From: VXOI01 sp965261945
GTDB lineage: Bacteria > Chloroflexota > Dehalococcoidia > Lucifugimonadales > UBA3495
Reading direction: 5' to 3'
NCBI GenBank assembly: GCA_965261945.1
Contig: CBDHEF010000001.1
Location: forward strand, 613,877 to 677,876
Length of the DNA stretch: 64,000 nucleotides
The first letter of the stretch is position 1. Every line of letters begins with the position of its first letter. Positions 43,522 to 53,341 of the stretch are shown piece after piece. The position numbers and the translations under genes were made by a program. The notes below the pieces were generated by a model, which saw nothing but the letters and a program-made list of their open reading frames with translations, was not told where the DNA came from and ran no database searches.

Positions 43522-43745
43522 CTACGGCGTCGGGCCTGTACCAATCGCTTTCAGCCGCCGGGCAACCGTCCGCCTGCAACCGCCTGCAACCGCCTGCAAC
43601 CGCCTGCAACCTGGATGCAACTTGGATGCCGTGGCTCGTAAGGCATCCAGGTTTCCGCTGACCTTTGCATCGCCGGGGTCGCTGACGCAGGCTGCCAGCA
43701 AAATCACCAACGCCAGAACAAGGATTCCCAATGTGATTTGAGTCA
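43522..43745 (-). CDS. Small lipoprotein disrupted by tandem repeats
   Basis: Starting at ATG 43745, MTQITLGILVLALVILLAAC is a lipoprotein signal peptide with a lipobox ending LLAAC. After about 20 further residues (SDPGDAKVSGNLDALRATAS) the frame enters a 10-bp tandem repeat translated as CRRLQAVAGGCRR, and the remainder looks like noise. The product would be about 74 aa and membrane-anchored. Probably a once longer lipoprotein that lost its frame through repeat expansion. Confidence 0.5.
43571..43610. repeat. 10-bp tandem repeat, four perfect copies
   Basis: CGCCTGCAAC occurs four times in succession at 43571-43610 inside the small lipoprotein frame. The unit is not a multiple of three, so copy-number change alters the reading frame. 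Confidence 0.95.
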
Positions 43746-43794
43746 TAACGCTTCTCCCAAACAATAGATGCGGAAGCGCAAAACTCAGGGGCAA

Positions 43795-44180
43795 TCATAG
43801 CACAATCCCGTGGAGGCAAAGGGGCGTGGGACAGCGTTTGACGGGCTATCGCGCTTGGAGGGTTTAGGGTTTGCCGGAACCTTGACTTGCGCCTTGAATC
43901 CGAAATCCAGCGGCCGGATTTCCTTGGCGACAGTCCTGAGTTCCACCAGGCTCGTTGCCCTTTCTCCGCATCCCGTTATTTCCCCGGCGCCACGCTCCGC
44001 AGCGGGTAAGCGTATGGATTATGGACAGGGTTTGACTCTGAATTGGCTGTTGCGTGGGCGAACGGCAGATTCCAGCGGCGCGGTGCGGCCGAGGTATGGG
44101 AGACGATGAGAGGGCATTGTCCCGGTGTCTGGAGGCGCTGTGCAGTCCGGTGCAGTGCGTCCCGGGCTATATAAGACAGG
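43795..44180. other. Gene-free stretch
   Basis: About 385 bases without a supported gene, repeat or clear promoter. Open frames here lack ribosome sites and have unusual composition. Nothing further could be identified. Confidence 0.4.
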
Positions 44181-44918
44181 CTATACCCCGAAGGCGCTCT
44201 TGATCCATTGCAGACTGAAGTAGCAGGCGTAGGCCACCATGAGGAACTTGACCTGTTTGCCGAGTCCCACCACTACGAGGTATCGCCACAGCGGATAGCG
44301 CAGGGCGCCGGCGGCTATGCCGGCCACGTCGAACAGGGGATTGGGGACCGCCGAGATGACAAACAGCAACAGCCATCCCCTGCGCCGCATCCAGCCTTCT
44401 ACCCGGTGATAAAAACGGCGCCGCTCGAACACGCCGCTGCCGGTGTAGCCCAGGAAATATCCGGTTAATTCTCCCAATGTTCCCGCCAGACCGGCGATGA
44501 CGGCGACGGCCACCGGATTCAGAATCGTGGCGGTGGTGCAGGTGATGGCCAGGGCCGGAACAGGCACGACCAATCCCCCGCTGGCCAGCAGAACCGCCGC
44601 TGCCACGGCGCCATAGCCCAGCGGGCCTACGTCTATGCGACCCTGCAAAAGATAACCGGCCACGCTGATGCCGGCTGCGATGGCCAGAATTACCAGCCGC
44701 CCCCGCCAGGTGGAAGCCAGCTTCTCCACTAAGGAGTTGATTCTCGCAAGCCGGGAGGCAATTCGGGAATCGGACGCAGGGATCACTTCGGCGGGTGTTG
44801 ATCCGTCGTCATGGCCGCCGCTTTCACTGACGGCGCCGTTCACATCGGCGCCGTCAGTGTTATCTATCGGTTGTGTGATGTCGCGAAAACCTTGCCGCTC
44901 TACCGCGAAGCCTGGCAA
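44181..44918 (-). CDS. VTT/SNARE-associated domain membrane protein (DedA superfamily)
   Basis: 245 aa. A hydrophilic N-terminal region of about 65 residues precedes a membrane helix (LVILAIAAGISVAGYLL). The VTT core follows: GGLVVPVPALAITCTTATILNPVAV, GLAGTLGELTGYFLGYTGSG, RRGWLLLFVISAVPNPLFDVAGIAAGALR and a last helix. This family includes flippase-like proteins acting on undecaprenyl phosphate or phospholipids. The annotated start is a TTG overlapping the upstream hydrolase gene by 19 bases and could lie further in. Confidence 0.85.
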   Translation of the reverse strand: MPGFAVERQGFRDITQPIDNTDGADVNGAVSESGGHDDGSTPAEVIPASDSRIASRLARINSLVEKLASTWRGRLVILAIAAGISVAGYLLQGRIDVGPLGYGAVAAAVLLASGGLVVPVPALAITCTTATILNPVAVAVIAGLAGTLGELTGYFLGYTGSGVFERRRFYHRVEGWMRRRGWLLLFVISAVPNPLFDVAGIAAGALRYPLWRYLVVVGLGKQVKFLMVAYACYFSLQWIKSAFGV

Positions 44919-45781
44919 GGCGGCGGCGAAGGCTGGGACAGGAAGCCGGTGAGTATCCGGTTAAATTCCTCCGGCTTTTCCATGTGGGGCCAGTGGCCGC
45001 ATTCGGGGAGAACATGGACCATGCTTCGGGGCAAGGCGAGCTGCACGTCGGCCGCTTTGACGGGAGGGATGACCAGATCCTCTTCGCCCCAGATCGCCAG
45101 GAGAGGCGCTCGCAGGTCGTAAAGGCGGTCCAGTATGTGGTGTTGACGGCGCAGCCCCAACAAGTTTACGCCGGAACGCACCGACTGAAGCATCACCCGA
45201 GGAGCGTGGGGCAGGCAGCGCACCCGCAGCATCTCGGGCAGGATGTCGTCCAGAATGGCGGGCGGGCGGAAGAAGATGCGCCTGACGATGGCGCCCTTGC
45301 TGAACCTGTGGGGCTTGTATATCAGTTCGCCCAACACCGGAACGGAAATGATGCGCAGCGGCCAGGACAGCCGCCGCCCCAGCCCCGCCGAGGCCACCAA
45401 CGCCACCTTATCGACCCGGTCAGGGTATTCCAGCGCGGTTAATCCGGCGATCAGACCGCCGGCCGAGTTGCCTACAACTGAGAATCGGTCTATGCCCAGT
45501 TCGTCGGAAAAGTCGGCGAGAAATTTCGCCCCGTTGCGGGGCTCGTATCCGACGTTGTGGGGCAACCCGGAGTCGCCGTAACCGGGCAGGTCCACGGCGA
45601 TGGCGGTAAAGCCGGCATCGGCTATTGCGTCCATGTTGCAGTACCAAGTGATGAGGGAAGAGGCCAGGCCGTGCACCAAAAGCACGACCGGCCCTTCTCC
45701 GGCAACGGCATAGCGGACGTTGATTCCGCTTACGTTAACGTCTTCAATCCGCGCCTTGTGCATTAACGGGATTGTAGCCAT
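44900..45781 (-). CDS. Alpha/beta-hydrolase
   Basis: 293 aa with VVLLVHGLASSLITWYCNM (oxyanion loop), DLPGYGDSG, the elbow VVGNSAGGLIAGL (Ser nucleophile), WGEEDLVIPP (acid) and PECGHWPHMEKPEEF (catalytic His). A basic helical cap sits between the elbow and the acid. The pattern resembles meta-cleavage-product hydrolases and related esterases; substrate unknown. Upstream of and overlapping the VTT gene, so the pair is co-transcribed. Confidence 0.9.
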   Translation of the reverse strand: MATIPLMHKARIEDVNVSGINVRYAVAGEGPVVLLVHGLASSLITWYCNMDAIADAGFTAIAVDLPGYGDSGLPHNVGYEPRNGAKFLADFSDELGIDRFSVVGNSAGGLIAGLTALEYPDRVDKVALVASAGLGRRLSWPLRIISVPVLGELIYKPHRFSKGAIVRRIFFRPPAILDDILPEMLRVRCLPHAPRVMLQSVRSGVNLLGLRRQHHILDRLYDLRAPLLAIWGEEDLVIPPVKAADVQLALPRSMVHVLPECGHWPHMEKPEEFNRILTGFLSQPSPPPCQASR

Positions 45782-45824
45782 CTGGTATTAGATTGCTTCC
45801 TTTTTGGAGTGTTGCGACAGTATT

Positions 45825-48299
45825 TTACACCAGCGCCGCCTCCAATGGCTCTGCGTCTGCCTGAGCCGGGGCCTTTCGGTCGGTCAGGATGACTCCCTCC
45901 TGCCCCGCGCCGACTGTCACATGGGATCCCGGTTCCAGATTGCCGGACAACACCATCCGGGACAGCGGGTTTTCCAAATGCCGCTGAATTGCCCGCCGCA
46001 GGGGCCTGGCGCCGTAGAGCGGGTCGAAGCCCTCCCGGGCCAGCCAGAGACTGGCTTCCGGGGTCAGCTCGAAGGTAACTTCCCGTTCTTCCAGCCGCCT
46101 CTGCACTTCGCGGGCCATCAGTTCCACGATTTCCACTATTTGCTCTTCGGTCAGCGGGTGGAAGACAATGGTCTCGTCTATCCGGTTCAGAAACTCCGGG
46201 CGGAAGGTGCGCTTGAGCGCGGCGTCCACCGACTCCCGCAGCGCCTTCATTTCGTCCTCTTCCTGCCGACGGTCGGAACGGAATCCGAAGGCCTGGCGGC
46301 GCAGCCCCTCGGCGCCGAGATTGCTGGTCATTATAATCACGGTGTTTCGGAAATCAACAGTGCGCCCCTGGCCGTCGGTCAGTCGGCCGTCTTCCAGAAT
46401 CTGGAGCAGTATGTTGAATACGTCGGGGTGGGCCTTTTCGATTTCGTCGAATAGCAACACCCGGTAAGGGCGTCGCCGCACGGCCTCGGTGAGCTGTCCG
46501 CCCTCATCGTAGCCGATATATCCCGGCGGAGCGCCGACCAGCCGCGAGACGGTATGCCGCTCCATGTACTCCGACATATCGATACGGACCATGTTGGCCT
46601 CATCGTCGAAGAGGAACTCGGCCAGCGCCCGGGCCAGCTCCGTCTTCCCCACGCCTGTTGGGCCGAGGAAAATGAAGCTGCCGATGGGCCGCTTGGGGTC
46701 GCTCAGGCCGGAGCGGGCGCGACGAATGGCTTCTGATACAGCTTCCACAGCCTCATCCTGGCCGATGATGCGCCGGTGCAGGTCGTCCTCCATGTGGACC
46801 AGCCGTTCTCCCTCGCCCTCCATCAGCCGCCCGGCGGGGATGCCGGTCCAGGCCGAGATCAGCTGGGCTATGGCGAATTCGTCCACCACTCTTTCCACGG
46901 GTCGCTCTCCCAGCAGCGCCGGCCTCTTTGCGTCGTACTCCTGTTGCAGGCGCAGCCGTTCGGTGCGCAGTTCCGCAGCCCGCTCATAGTCGGATCGCTC
47001 GGCGGCAGCCTGCTCCTGTTCGCTGAGCCTGTGGATCCGGTCCTCCCGCTGCTTCAGGGGCGCAGGCAGACTTTCGGCGTCGATGCGCAGCTTGCTGGCG
47101 GCTTCGTCTATGAAGTCCACTGCTTTGTCGGGCAGCCGGCGGCCGGTGATGTAGCGGTCGCTGAGCCGGGCGGCGGCGGCCAGGGCGGCGTCTGTGATGT
47201 CTACGTTGTGATGGGCTTCGTAGCGAGGCCGCAGCACCTCCAGAATTTCCACCGTTTCTTCTACCGTGGGCTCTTCGAGGTAGACGGGCTGAAAGCGGCG
47301 TTCCAGGGCCGAGTCCTTTTCGATGTACTTGCGATATTCGTCCAGGGTGGTTGCCCCGATGCACTGCATTTCGCCCCTGGCCAGGGCGGGCTTGAGCATA
47401 TTGCTGGCATCCACGCCGCCCTCGCTGTTGCCTGCTCCGACCATGGTGTGCAGCTCATCCAGGAAGAGAATCACCTCTCCCTGAGCTTCCTTAACCTCGT
47501 CAATGACCGACTTCAGCCGTTCCTCGAATTCCCCCCGGAACTTGGAGCCTGCCACCATGCCCGGCAGGTCGAGGGCCATCACGCGGCGGCCCCGGAGGGA
47601 CTCCGGAACATCGCCGGAGGCAATGAGCTGCGCCAGACCCTCGACGATGGCCGTCTTGCCCACGCCCGCCTCGCCGATGATGACGGGATTATTCTTGCGA
47701 CGGCGGGTTAGAGTCTGCATCACCTGCCGAATTTCGGCGTCGCGGCCCACCACCGGGTCCAGGTTACCTTTCTCGGCTGCCGCAGTGAGGTCTACGGAGA
47801 AGCGCTCCAGCGAGCGGTACCGGCTTTCCGCGTCGGGGCCGTCCACCCGGTGGCTGCCCCGGATCTGGGTCAATGCCTGATAAACACGCTCCCGGTCAAT
47901 ATCATGGGATCTCAGCATTCCTGCCGAGGGGCCGTCCTGCTCCATCACGGCGGCGACGAACAGATGCTCCGCCCCGATGAACTCGTCGTTCAGACGAGAC
48001 GCTTCCGCCCTGGCGATTTCCAGCATTCGCTGGGCCCGGGGAGTGAGATATATCTGGTTAGCTTCATAGGCCAGCTTGGGAGAAGACTCCAGGGCCCTGT
48101 TCAGAGAGCCACGGATGTCGTTTGTGGGCGCGCCCAACTCCGTGAGGATTCGGGCAGGCACCCCGTCATCCAGCTCCAGCAGAGCCAACAGAATATGCTC
48201 CACATCCAGTTGGTTGTGGCGGTGGCGGCGCACAAGCTCCTGGGAGTTTTGCAGCACCTGCCGCGCCTGGTTGGTGTACTGATCATTTTGCGAAGTCAT
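45825..48299 (-). CDS. clpC: ClpC-type AAA+ unfoldase
   Basis: 824 aa: an N-terminal Clp repeat domain (HNQLDVEHILLALLELDD ... IGAEHLFVAAV), AAA1 with Walker A GEAGVGKT and Walker B ILFLDELH, a short middle segment with a UVR-like coiled coil (SDYERAAELRTERLRLQQEY), and AAA2 with GPTGVGKT and LLFDEIEKAHPDV. The short middle domain with the UVR-like helix points to ClpC, which feeds ClpP, while ClpB would have a much longer middle domain. The ClpP-binding loop should be checked. Last gene of the cbpA-hspR-clpC operon, so heat induction through HspR is likely. Confidence 0.9.
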   Translation of the reverse strand: MTSQNDQYTNQARQVLQNSQELVRRHRHNQLDVEHILLALLELDDGVPARILTELGAPTNDIRGSLNRALESSPKLAYEANQIYLTPRAQRMLEIARAEASRLNDEFIGAEHLFVAAVMEQDGPSAGMLRSHDIDRERVYQALTQIRGSHRVDGPDAESRYRSLERFSVDLTAAAEKGNLDPVVGRDAEIRQVMQTLTRRRKNNPVIIGEAGVGKTAIVEGLAQLIASGDVPESLRGRRVMALDLPGMVAGSKFRGEFEERLKSVIDEVKEAQGEVILFLDELHTMVGAGNSEGGVDASNMLKPALARGEMQCIGATTLDEYRKYIEKDSALERRFQPVYLEEPTVEETVEILEVLRPRYEAHHNVDITDAALAAAARLSDRYITGRRLPDKAVDFIDEAASKLRIDAESLPAPLKQREDRIHRLSEQEQAAAERSDYERAAELRTERLRLQQEYDAKRPALLGERPVERVVDEFAIAQLISAWTGIPAGRLMEGEGERLVHMEDDLHRRIIGQDEAVEAVSEAIRRARSGLSDPKRPIGSFIFLGPTGVGKTELARALAEFLFDDEANMVRIDMSEYMERHTVSRLVGAPPGYIGYDEGGQLTEAVRRRPYRVLLFDEIEKAHPDVFNILLQILEDGRLTDGQGRTVDFRNTVIIMTSNLGAEGLRRQAFGFRSDRRQEEDEMKALRESVDAALKRTFRPEFLNRIDETIVFHPLTEEQIVEIVELMAREVQRRLEEREVTFELTPEASLWLAREGFDPLYGARPLRRAIQRHLENPLSRMVLSGNLEPGSHVTVGAGQEGVILTDRKAPAQADAEPLEAALV

Positions 48300-48344
48300 A
48301 GTTGCGCCTCCTTTTCCAGGTTTTGCGGGTGTCCTCCAGGCAGT

Positions 48345-48689
48345 TTAGTACTGGCGGGAATAGTTCTGGCGCTGTCGCTGCCGCAGGGAGGCGACGGTGG
48401 CATTCAACTGCGCCACTTCTCCCTCCAATTCTTCGACTCGGGTCATCAGCTTCAGGGCCACCTCGGCCCCGGCGAGATTAACGCCCATGTCCTCCGTCAG
48501 GGTCCTCAGTCTCCTGATGCGCTCTATGTCGGCCATGGAATACAGGCGTTGGCGGCCGGAAGTGCGGGACGGCCAGATAAGCCCCACCCGCTCGTAGTGT
48601 CTCAGCGTTTGAGCATGAACTCCCACGATGCGGGCCGCCACGCTGATGACAAAGCAGGGTTCTTCCCGAAGCCGATTTTCTTCAACCAT
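48345..48689 (-). CDS. hspR: HspR-type MerR-family heat-shock repressor
   Basis: 114 aa. The MerR winged helix is FVISVAARIVGVHAQTLRHYERVGLIWPSRTSGRQRLYSMADIERI, followed by a helical dimerisation segment and a coiled coil (RVEELEGEVAQLNATVASLRQ). VISVAARxxGVHxQTLRxYER is the signature of HspR. HspR represses heat-shock genes through inverted HAIR-type operators and uses DnaK as co-repressor in actinobacteria. It lies between cbpA and clpC, as in other HspR operons; a HAIR-like repeat overlaps the operon promoter. Confidence 0.92.
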   Translation of the reverse strand: MVEENRLREEPCFVISVAARIVGVHAQTLRHYERVGLIWPSRTSGRQRLYSMADIERIRRLRTLTEDMGVNLAGAEVALKLMTRVEELEGEVAQLNATVASLRQRQRQNYSRQY

Positions 48690-48730
48690 TTACCAAACCC
48701 CTCCCTACTATCCTGGGAGCGTTCGAGCGG

Positions 48731-49634
48731 CTACGCCGCGGCAGCGCCATTGAAGGAGGAACGCTCCAGCCTGAGGTCCCGCAGCTTGCCGAACAGCTCA
48801 ATTTCCTCATCGGTGAGATCAGTGGGAACATGTACTTTGACCGTCACATACAGGTCGCCGGGGAGGCCCTTGCCCGAAAGCGCGGGCATCCCCTTTCCCG
48901 ACAACCGGAACCGGCGTTCGTTGGGGGTGTTGGGCGGGACGGTAAGGGCCACCTGCCCGGTAAGCGTGGGGGCCAGAATCTCCGTGCCCAGTACCGCGTC
49001 GTCCAGCGGCAGTTCTATCTCGGTGTACAGGTTGCGCCCCTCACGCTTGAACTTGGCGTGGTTCCAAATTGACACCACCAAGTAAAAATCGCTGCCCGGA
49101 GTATCGCTGGGCGATATGTGAACTCTGGAGCCGTTATCCACCCCGGCGGGAATCTTCACTTCCAGCGTGCGCCCGTCGTGGGTGTGTGCCATGCGCGTGG
49201 CGCCGTGGAACGCTTCCTCCAGAGTTACCTCGACGTTATGCTCGGTGGGCGGAGAGCGCCAGGCTTCCCCGCCCGGAGACGTGGCGGTCGTGCCGAATAT
49301 GTCCTCAAAAATGCTTCCTCGCCCGCCGAAGGCGGAATACACGTCGTCCTCGTCCCGGACAGTCCATCGGATCCCGCCGTTGGAGGAAGCCCCAGGCCGA
49401 TTGTACTGGTCGGCGTGCCTCCAGTTGTCGCCATACCGGTCATACTTTTCGCGGGATTCTTCGTCGGAAAGCACGCTGTATGCTTCGTTGATTTCCTTGA
49501 ACCTTTCCTCTGCTGCGGCCTCGCTCTTGTTGACGTCGGGGTGGTACTGCCTGGCCAGCTTCCGGTAGGCCTGGCGTATATCCTTGTCCGACGCATCCTT
49601 GGCAACGCCCAACGCTTGATAGTAATTGCTCATA
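48731..49634 (-). CDS. cbpA: DnaJ-family co-chaperone (CbpA-like)
   Basis: About 300 aa. J domain at residues 1-65: NYYQALGVAKDASDKDIRQA, with the HPD motif in ARQYHPDVNK. Then a Gly/Arg-poor linker and the two beta-sandwich client-binding domains (HNVEVTLEEAFHGATRMA; LDDAVLGTEILAPTLTG). There is no Cys-rich zinc domain, which separates it from DnaJ proper. ATG 49634 is chosen over the longer frame to 49699 because it begins directly at the J domain. First gene of the heat-shock operon. Confidence 0.92.
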
Positions 49635-49756
49635 GCAGCACCGCCGAAGGCTGGCATTTTGAAATCGCATCCGGTCGAAAACAGGGTGATAAATTCCACG
49701 ACCGGCAGGCAAGGTTAGATCAGTCTGCCGACTGAGGAAACAAATGACTTGCTACC

Positions 49757-49785
49757 ATCCTAAAACTTGACAATATCACTGTCAA
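49757..49785 (-). promoter_or_regulatory. Heat-shock operon promoter with HAIR-like operator
   Basis: On the minus strand TTGACA (49785-49780) and TAGGAT (49762-49757) are 17 bases apart, a good sigma-70-type promoter. Overlapping it is a perfect inverted repeat TTGACA-N7-TGTCAA (49767-49785). The known HspR operator is CTTGAGT-N7-ACTCAAG; spacing and first positions match, with GT replaced by CA. This arrangement would let HspR block the polymerase. The leader to cbpA would be about 115 bases. Confidence 0.65.
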
Positions 49786-49951
49786 CAATTGAGCCGGAAA
49801 AGCATCAACATGAAGCTGGAGGATTATTGGCCAAACTGGTCAAGGGGCTGCCGGCGGGCTGCCGGCGGCAACTTTTCCCAGGGCAATCGCGTCTTAATGC
49901 CAGACTTGGCGGGGCATCAGAGATTGGGGAATGAGTGGGATGTGGTGAGGA
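49786..49951. other. Boundary zone before the ISAs1 remnant
   Basis: No gene. A direct GCCGGCGGGCT/GCCGGCGGC doublet lies at 49850-49868. CAGGGCAATCGCGTC (from about 49879) is a possible left end of the ISAs1 element, but its right end has been lost, so this cannot be confirmed by an inverted repeat. Confidence 0.35.
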
Positions 49952-51128
49952 GTGATGGAGCAGGGGCGTGGTGCGTCGGTGATGGATCACTTTCAGGATT
50001 TGGAGGACCCCCGGACAGACCGCAGCAAGCGGCACGGATTGCCGGACATGCTTGCAATCGCCATTTGTGCCGTCATCTGCGGCGCTGACTCCTGGGTCTG
50101 CGTGGAGATGTTCGGCAAGAGCAAGGAGGAATGGTTCCGCAGCTTCCTGTACCTGCCCAACGGCATTTCGCCCCACGACACCTTCAGCGATGTGTTCTCC
50201 CGGCTGGACCCGGACCGGTTCCAAGAATGCTTTATGGAATGGAGCCAGGCGGTGGCGGATCTGTTGCCCGGAGAGGTGGTGGCCATTGATGGCGAGACAG
50301 TGCGCCGCTCCCACGACAAAAGGGCGGGCGGGCAGGCCATCCATCTGGTCAGCGCCTGGGCTGCGGCCAACACCCTGACCCTGGGGCAGGTGAAGACGGT
50401 CAGAAATCCAATGAATTCACCGCCATACCCCGCTTGCTGGAACTGCTTGAGTTGAATGGGTGCATCGTTACCATCGACGCCATGGGCTGTCAGAAGGAGA
50501 TTGCCCAAGGAATACTGGACCGGGGCGCGGACTGCCTGCTGGCGGTCAAGGAGAACCAGGGCGGCTGTACCAGGATGTCCGGGACCTGTTTGGCGGGGCG
50601 GAGGAACTGGGCTGGGATGGTGTGCCTTACGACTGCGCCACCACGGTGAACAAGGGACACGGGCGGATTGAACGGCGGGAGTGCTGGGCCATAAGCGACC
50701 CGTCCTGCCTGGGATACCTGAGCGCCGGTGGCGACTGGCCCGGACTGTGTTCGGTGGTGAGGGTGGTGGGCCGCCGGGACACGGGCATCACAGTGCAACC
50801 GAGATACAGCATAAGCAGTCTTGATGTCTCAGCGGAGCGGCTGCTGGAGGCGGTACGCGCCCACTGGAGCATAGAGAATTCGCTGCACTGGAGCCTGGAC
50901 GTAACATTCCGGGAGGACCAGAGCCGGGTGCGCAAAGACCACAGCCTCCAGAACATGGCCACGCTGAGGCAGATATCCCACAACCAGTTGAAGCGGGAAA
51001 CCAGCCTGAAAGTGGGCATCCAGGGCAAACGGCTGCAAGTGTCAATAGCAAGTTGGAATGGACCCGGTTGTAGCAAACCTGAGTTGACCCACCCGTCTGG
51101 TTCCTCGGAGTCGCCGGGTCAGGGCTGA
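49952..51128 (+). pseudogene. ISAs1-family transposase, frameshifted and truncated
   Basis: Reads in three frames as one ISAs1-type transposase: DHFQDLEDPRTDRSKRHGLP and LAIAICAVICGADSW at the start, VVAIDGETVRRSHD, then NGCIVTIDAMGCQKEIAQ, and the end AVRAHWSIENSLHWSLDVTF with RVRKDHSLQNMATLRQ. Frame changes occur near 50395 and 50565. The last about 29 residues before the TGA at 51126-51128 are read from the inserted IS21-like element, which begins at 51040. Inactive. Confidence 0.9.
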
Positions 51129-51153
51129 GCCACCCCCACTCTCGTTCCGCTTT

Positions 51154-52014
51154 TTATAGCAACTTAAAATTGACCCACCGGGTTCCGGTCTGCGACTTTG
51201 TCAGTCCGCGTAGTTGTCGCCGGCCTCCTCCGGCGAAGCGGCGAGATGCTGTTGCGAAGGGAAGAGCCCCGCTTGGCGTTTCTCCCTGGCCTGAAGCTCT
51301 CCCCCCGGACGTTGAGCACGTGGCTGTGGTGCAGTAGCCGGTCCAGCACCGCCGAGGCGATGACGGTGTCCCCCAGAGGTCGCCCCACTCGCCGAATCCC
51401 TTGTTTGATGTCAGGATGATGCTGCCCCGCTCGTACCGGGCCGACACCAGCGTGAAGAAGGCAGTGGCCGCCTCCCGGTCGTAGGGCCAGATGCCGAACT
51501 CATCCACCACCAGCACCTTGGGCGACAGGTAGACCCGCATCCGCCGGTCCAGGTTGTGCTCGATCCGCGCCTTTCTCAGGTCCTCCATCAGGTCGTAGGC
51601 GCGGACGAAATAGGCCCCCGGCCATTCTCGATGGCCCTGAGGGCCAGAGCCACGGCCAGATGGGTCTTGCCCACGCCGGGCGGACCCAGCAGCAGGATGT
51701 TGCTGGCCTCGGCGACGAAGGCCAGATCGGCCAGCTCCCTGACATGGCGCTCGTCGATGGAGGGCTGGAAGGCGAAGTCGAACTGCTCCAGAGTGCGCTG
51801 GAAGGGCGGGTGGGTCATTTTCGTCTTGGTAGCCAGATAGCGCTCCTTGCGAGCGGACACCTCCACTCCCAGCAGGTCGGCCAGCATCTCCGGGTAGGTC
51901 AGCTGTTTGCTGGCGGCGGCGTCCAGGGAGTTGTCCAGGGCCTCGGCGGCCTGCTTCAGTCCAGGGTATCCAGGCGCTTGCGCGCCTGTTCCAGCGCGAT
52001 CACCTTGCACCTCC
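51154..52014 (-). pseudogene. istB: IstB-like ATPase of IS21, multiply frameshifted
   Basis: IstB helper ATPase. Recognisable pieces: LEQARKRLDTL, then LKQAAEALDNSLDAAASKQL and ILLLGPPGVGKTHLAVALAL (Walker A), then AYDLMEDLRKARIEHNLDRR, VLVVDEFGIWPYDREAATAFF (Walker B), GSIILTSNKGFGEW, and HHSHVLNVRGESFR. Frames change near 51965, 51615 and 51375, so no functional product is possible. Confidence 0.88.
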
Positions 52015-53235
52015 CAGGGCAGCCAGCTCGTACACGTCGAGGGAGTGGCGCTCCACCTCACCGGCGGGTATCTGCACCGCCACCGTCTCACGGAGGGGCC
52101 GGCCATCTCCCCTGGGCAGTCCCTGCCACTGGCCGGGGAGAATGAAGCGCTGCCCCGCCTGTTGAGCCCGGGGATGCACCGCGATGCGCTCACTGCCGGA
52201 CCAGATCTCCACCGTGCCCAGCCGCTGTCCCACCTGCACCGTCCTTCCCACCCATTTCCAGTGGACGCCGTAGCGGGATCCCTCCCAGCTGATGAAGCAG
52301 TCCCGGGCCACCTTCCGGTCCTCCCTGAGATACGGCTCCAGGATGGCGCGGTCCGGCAGTTTCCCCAGATGGGCCCGCTCCTCGTCCAGCATCTCCCCAG
52401 GTATCCGGTAAGTCGTGCCATGCACTCTGGCGTTGGCCACCACGTCGTACCACTCCAATCCCTGACGGTTCAGATAGGCGTCGTCGGTGAAGCGCATGCT
52501 GGGCCACATGTTGCGCCGGACGTACTTCACCCCGCTCTCGACCTTGCCCTTGGTCTGGGCCCGGTAGGGCTGACACAGCCTGGCCTCAAAGCCCACACGC
52601 AGGGCAAAGTCCAGCATCCGCCGGTTCCACACCGGCCGTTTCTCCTCGTCCTGTCCCAGGGTGATCACTTTGGCATTGTCGTACAGGCAGCGCCGTGGGA
52701 CGCCGCCCAGGTACTCGAATGCGTTGACGTGGCATTGGATGAATGCGGCGGTGTCGGCCCGCCTGACCAGCTCCACGTAGCAGGCTCGGGGCTAGGCCAG
52801 CGTCATCACGAACACCCAGACGCGGCGGCGCTTCCCGTCCTCGCCGATGTACGGCAAGCTGCCCCAGTCGACCTGGACCTGCTCACCGGGCGCCGTCTCA
52901 AACCGCATCGTCGCCTCGGGCTGTTTGTGCTGCCGCCGCGGCCGGACATACTGCACCACCGTTGAGTAGCTGCCCTGGTACCCCAGGGCCTGAACCTCCC
53001 GATCCAGCACCCGGCAATTCTCCAACCCCTCTCCCATACGCCGGTTGATATGCTCGGCGTAGGGGTCCAGCCGCGACCCCCGCGGCGGCCAGGGTCGGGG
53101 CCGCATGGCCTCACGGGATTTCAGATACCGGCGCACCGTGTTGCGGGATATGTCCAGCTCCTGGGCAATCCCACGGATCGAACGGCCCGCCCCTTTCATC
53201 TCGTAGATCTCTTTCACTTCTTCCACCTTCAGCAA
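52000..53235 (-). pseudogene. istA: IstA transposase of IS21 with an amber codon
   Basis: A full-length IstA frame broken only by TAG at codon 148 (52792-52794), in VMTLA-TAG-PRACYVELV, where the family normally has an aromatic residue. Before it: a helix-turn-helix (GRSIRGIAQELDISRNTVRRYL) and the first catalytic Asp in EQVQVDWGSLPYIGE. After it: the second Asp in CLYDNAKVI and the Glu in AQTKGKVESGVKYVR. One nonsense mutation in an otherwise intact gene suggests more recent decay than istB. Confidence 0.9.
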
Positions 53236-53341
53236 TGTGTTTGACGCACCTCCGCAGAGTCCCTGCGGATGATGCCATTACCATCGGGTGGGTCAGTTCC
53301 ATCTTGCTACTCCCGCCCATTTTTAACTTGCTACTGACACA

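Larger units (their letters stand above)
51040..53339. mobile_element. Decayed IS21-family element
   Basis: Ends match as inverted repeats: TGTCAATAGCAAGTT at 51040 and, on the other strand from 53339, TGTCAGTAGCAAGTT; both are followed by ATGG and, further in, by GACCCACCCG. The length of 2.3 kb and the istA-istB order are typical of IS21. The flanks differ: the left end sits in an ISAs1 transposase, the right end in a CRISPR repeat, with no shared target duplication. The element is therefore a junction left by a rearrangement, or flanking DNA has been lost. Confidence 0.88.
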
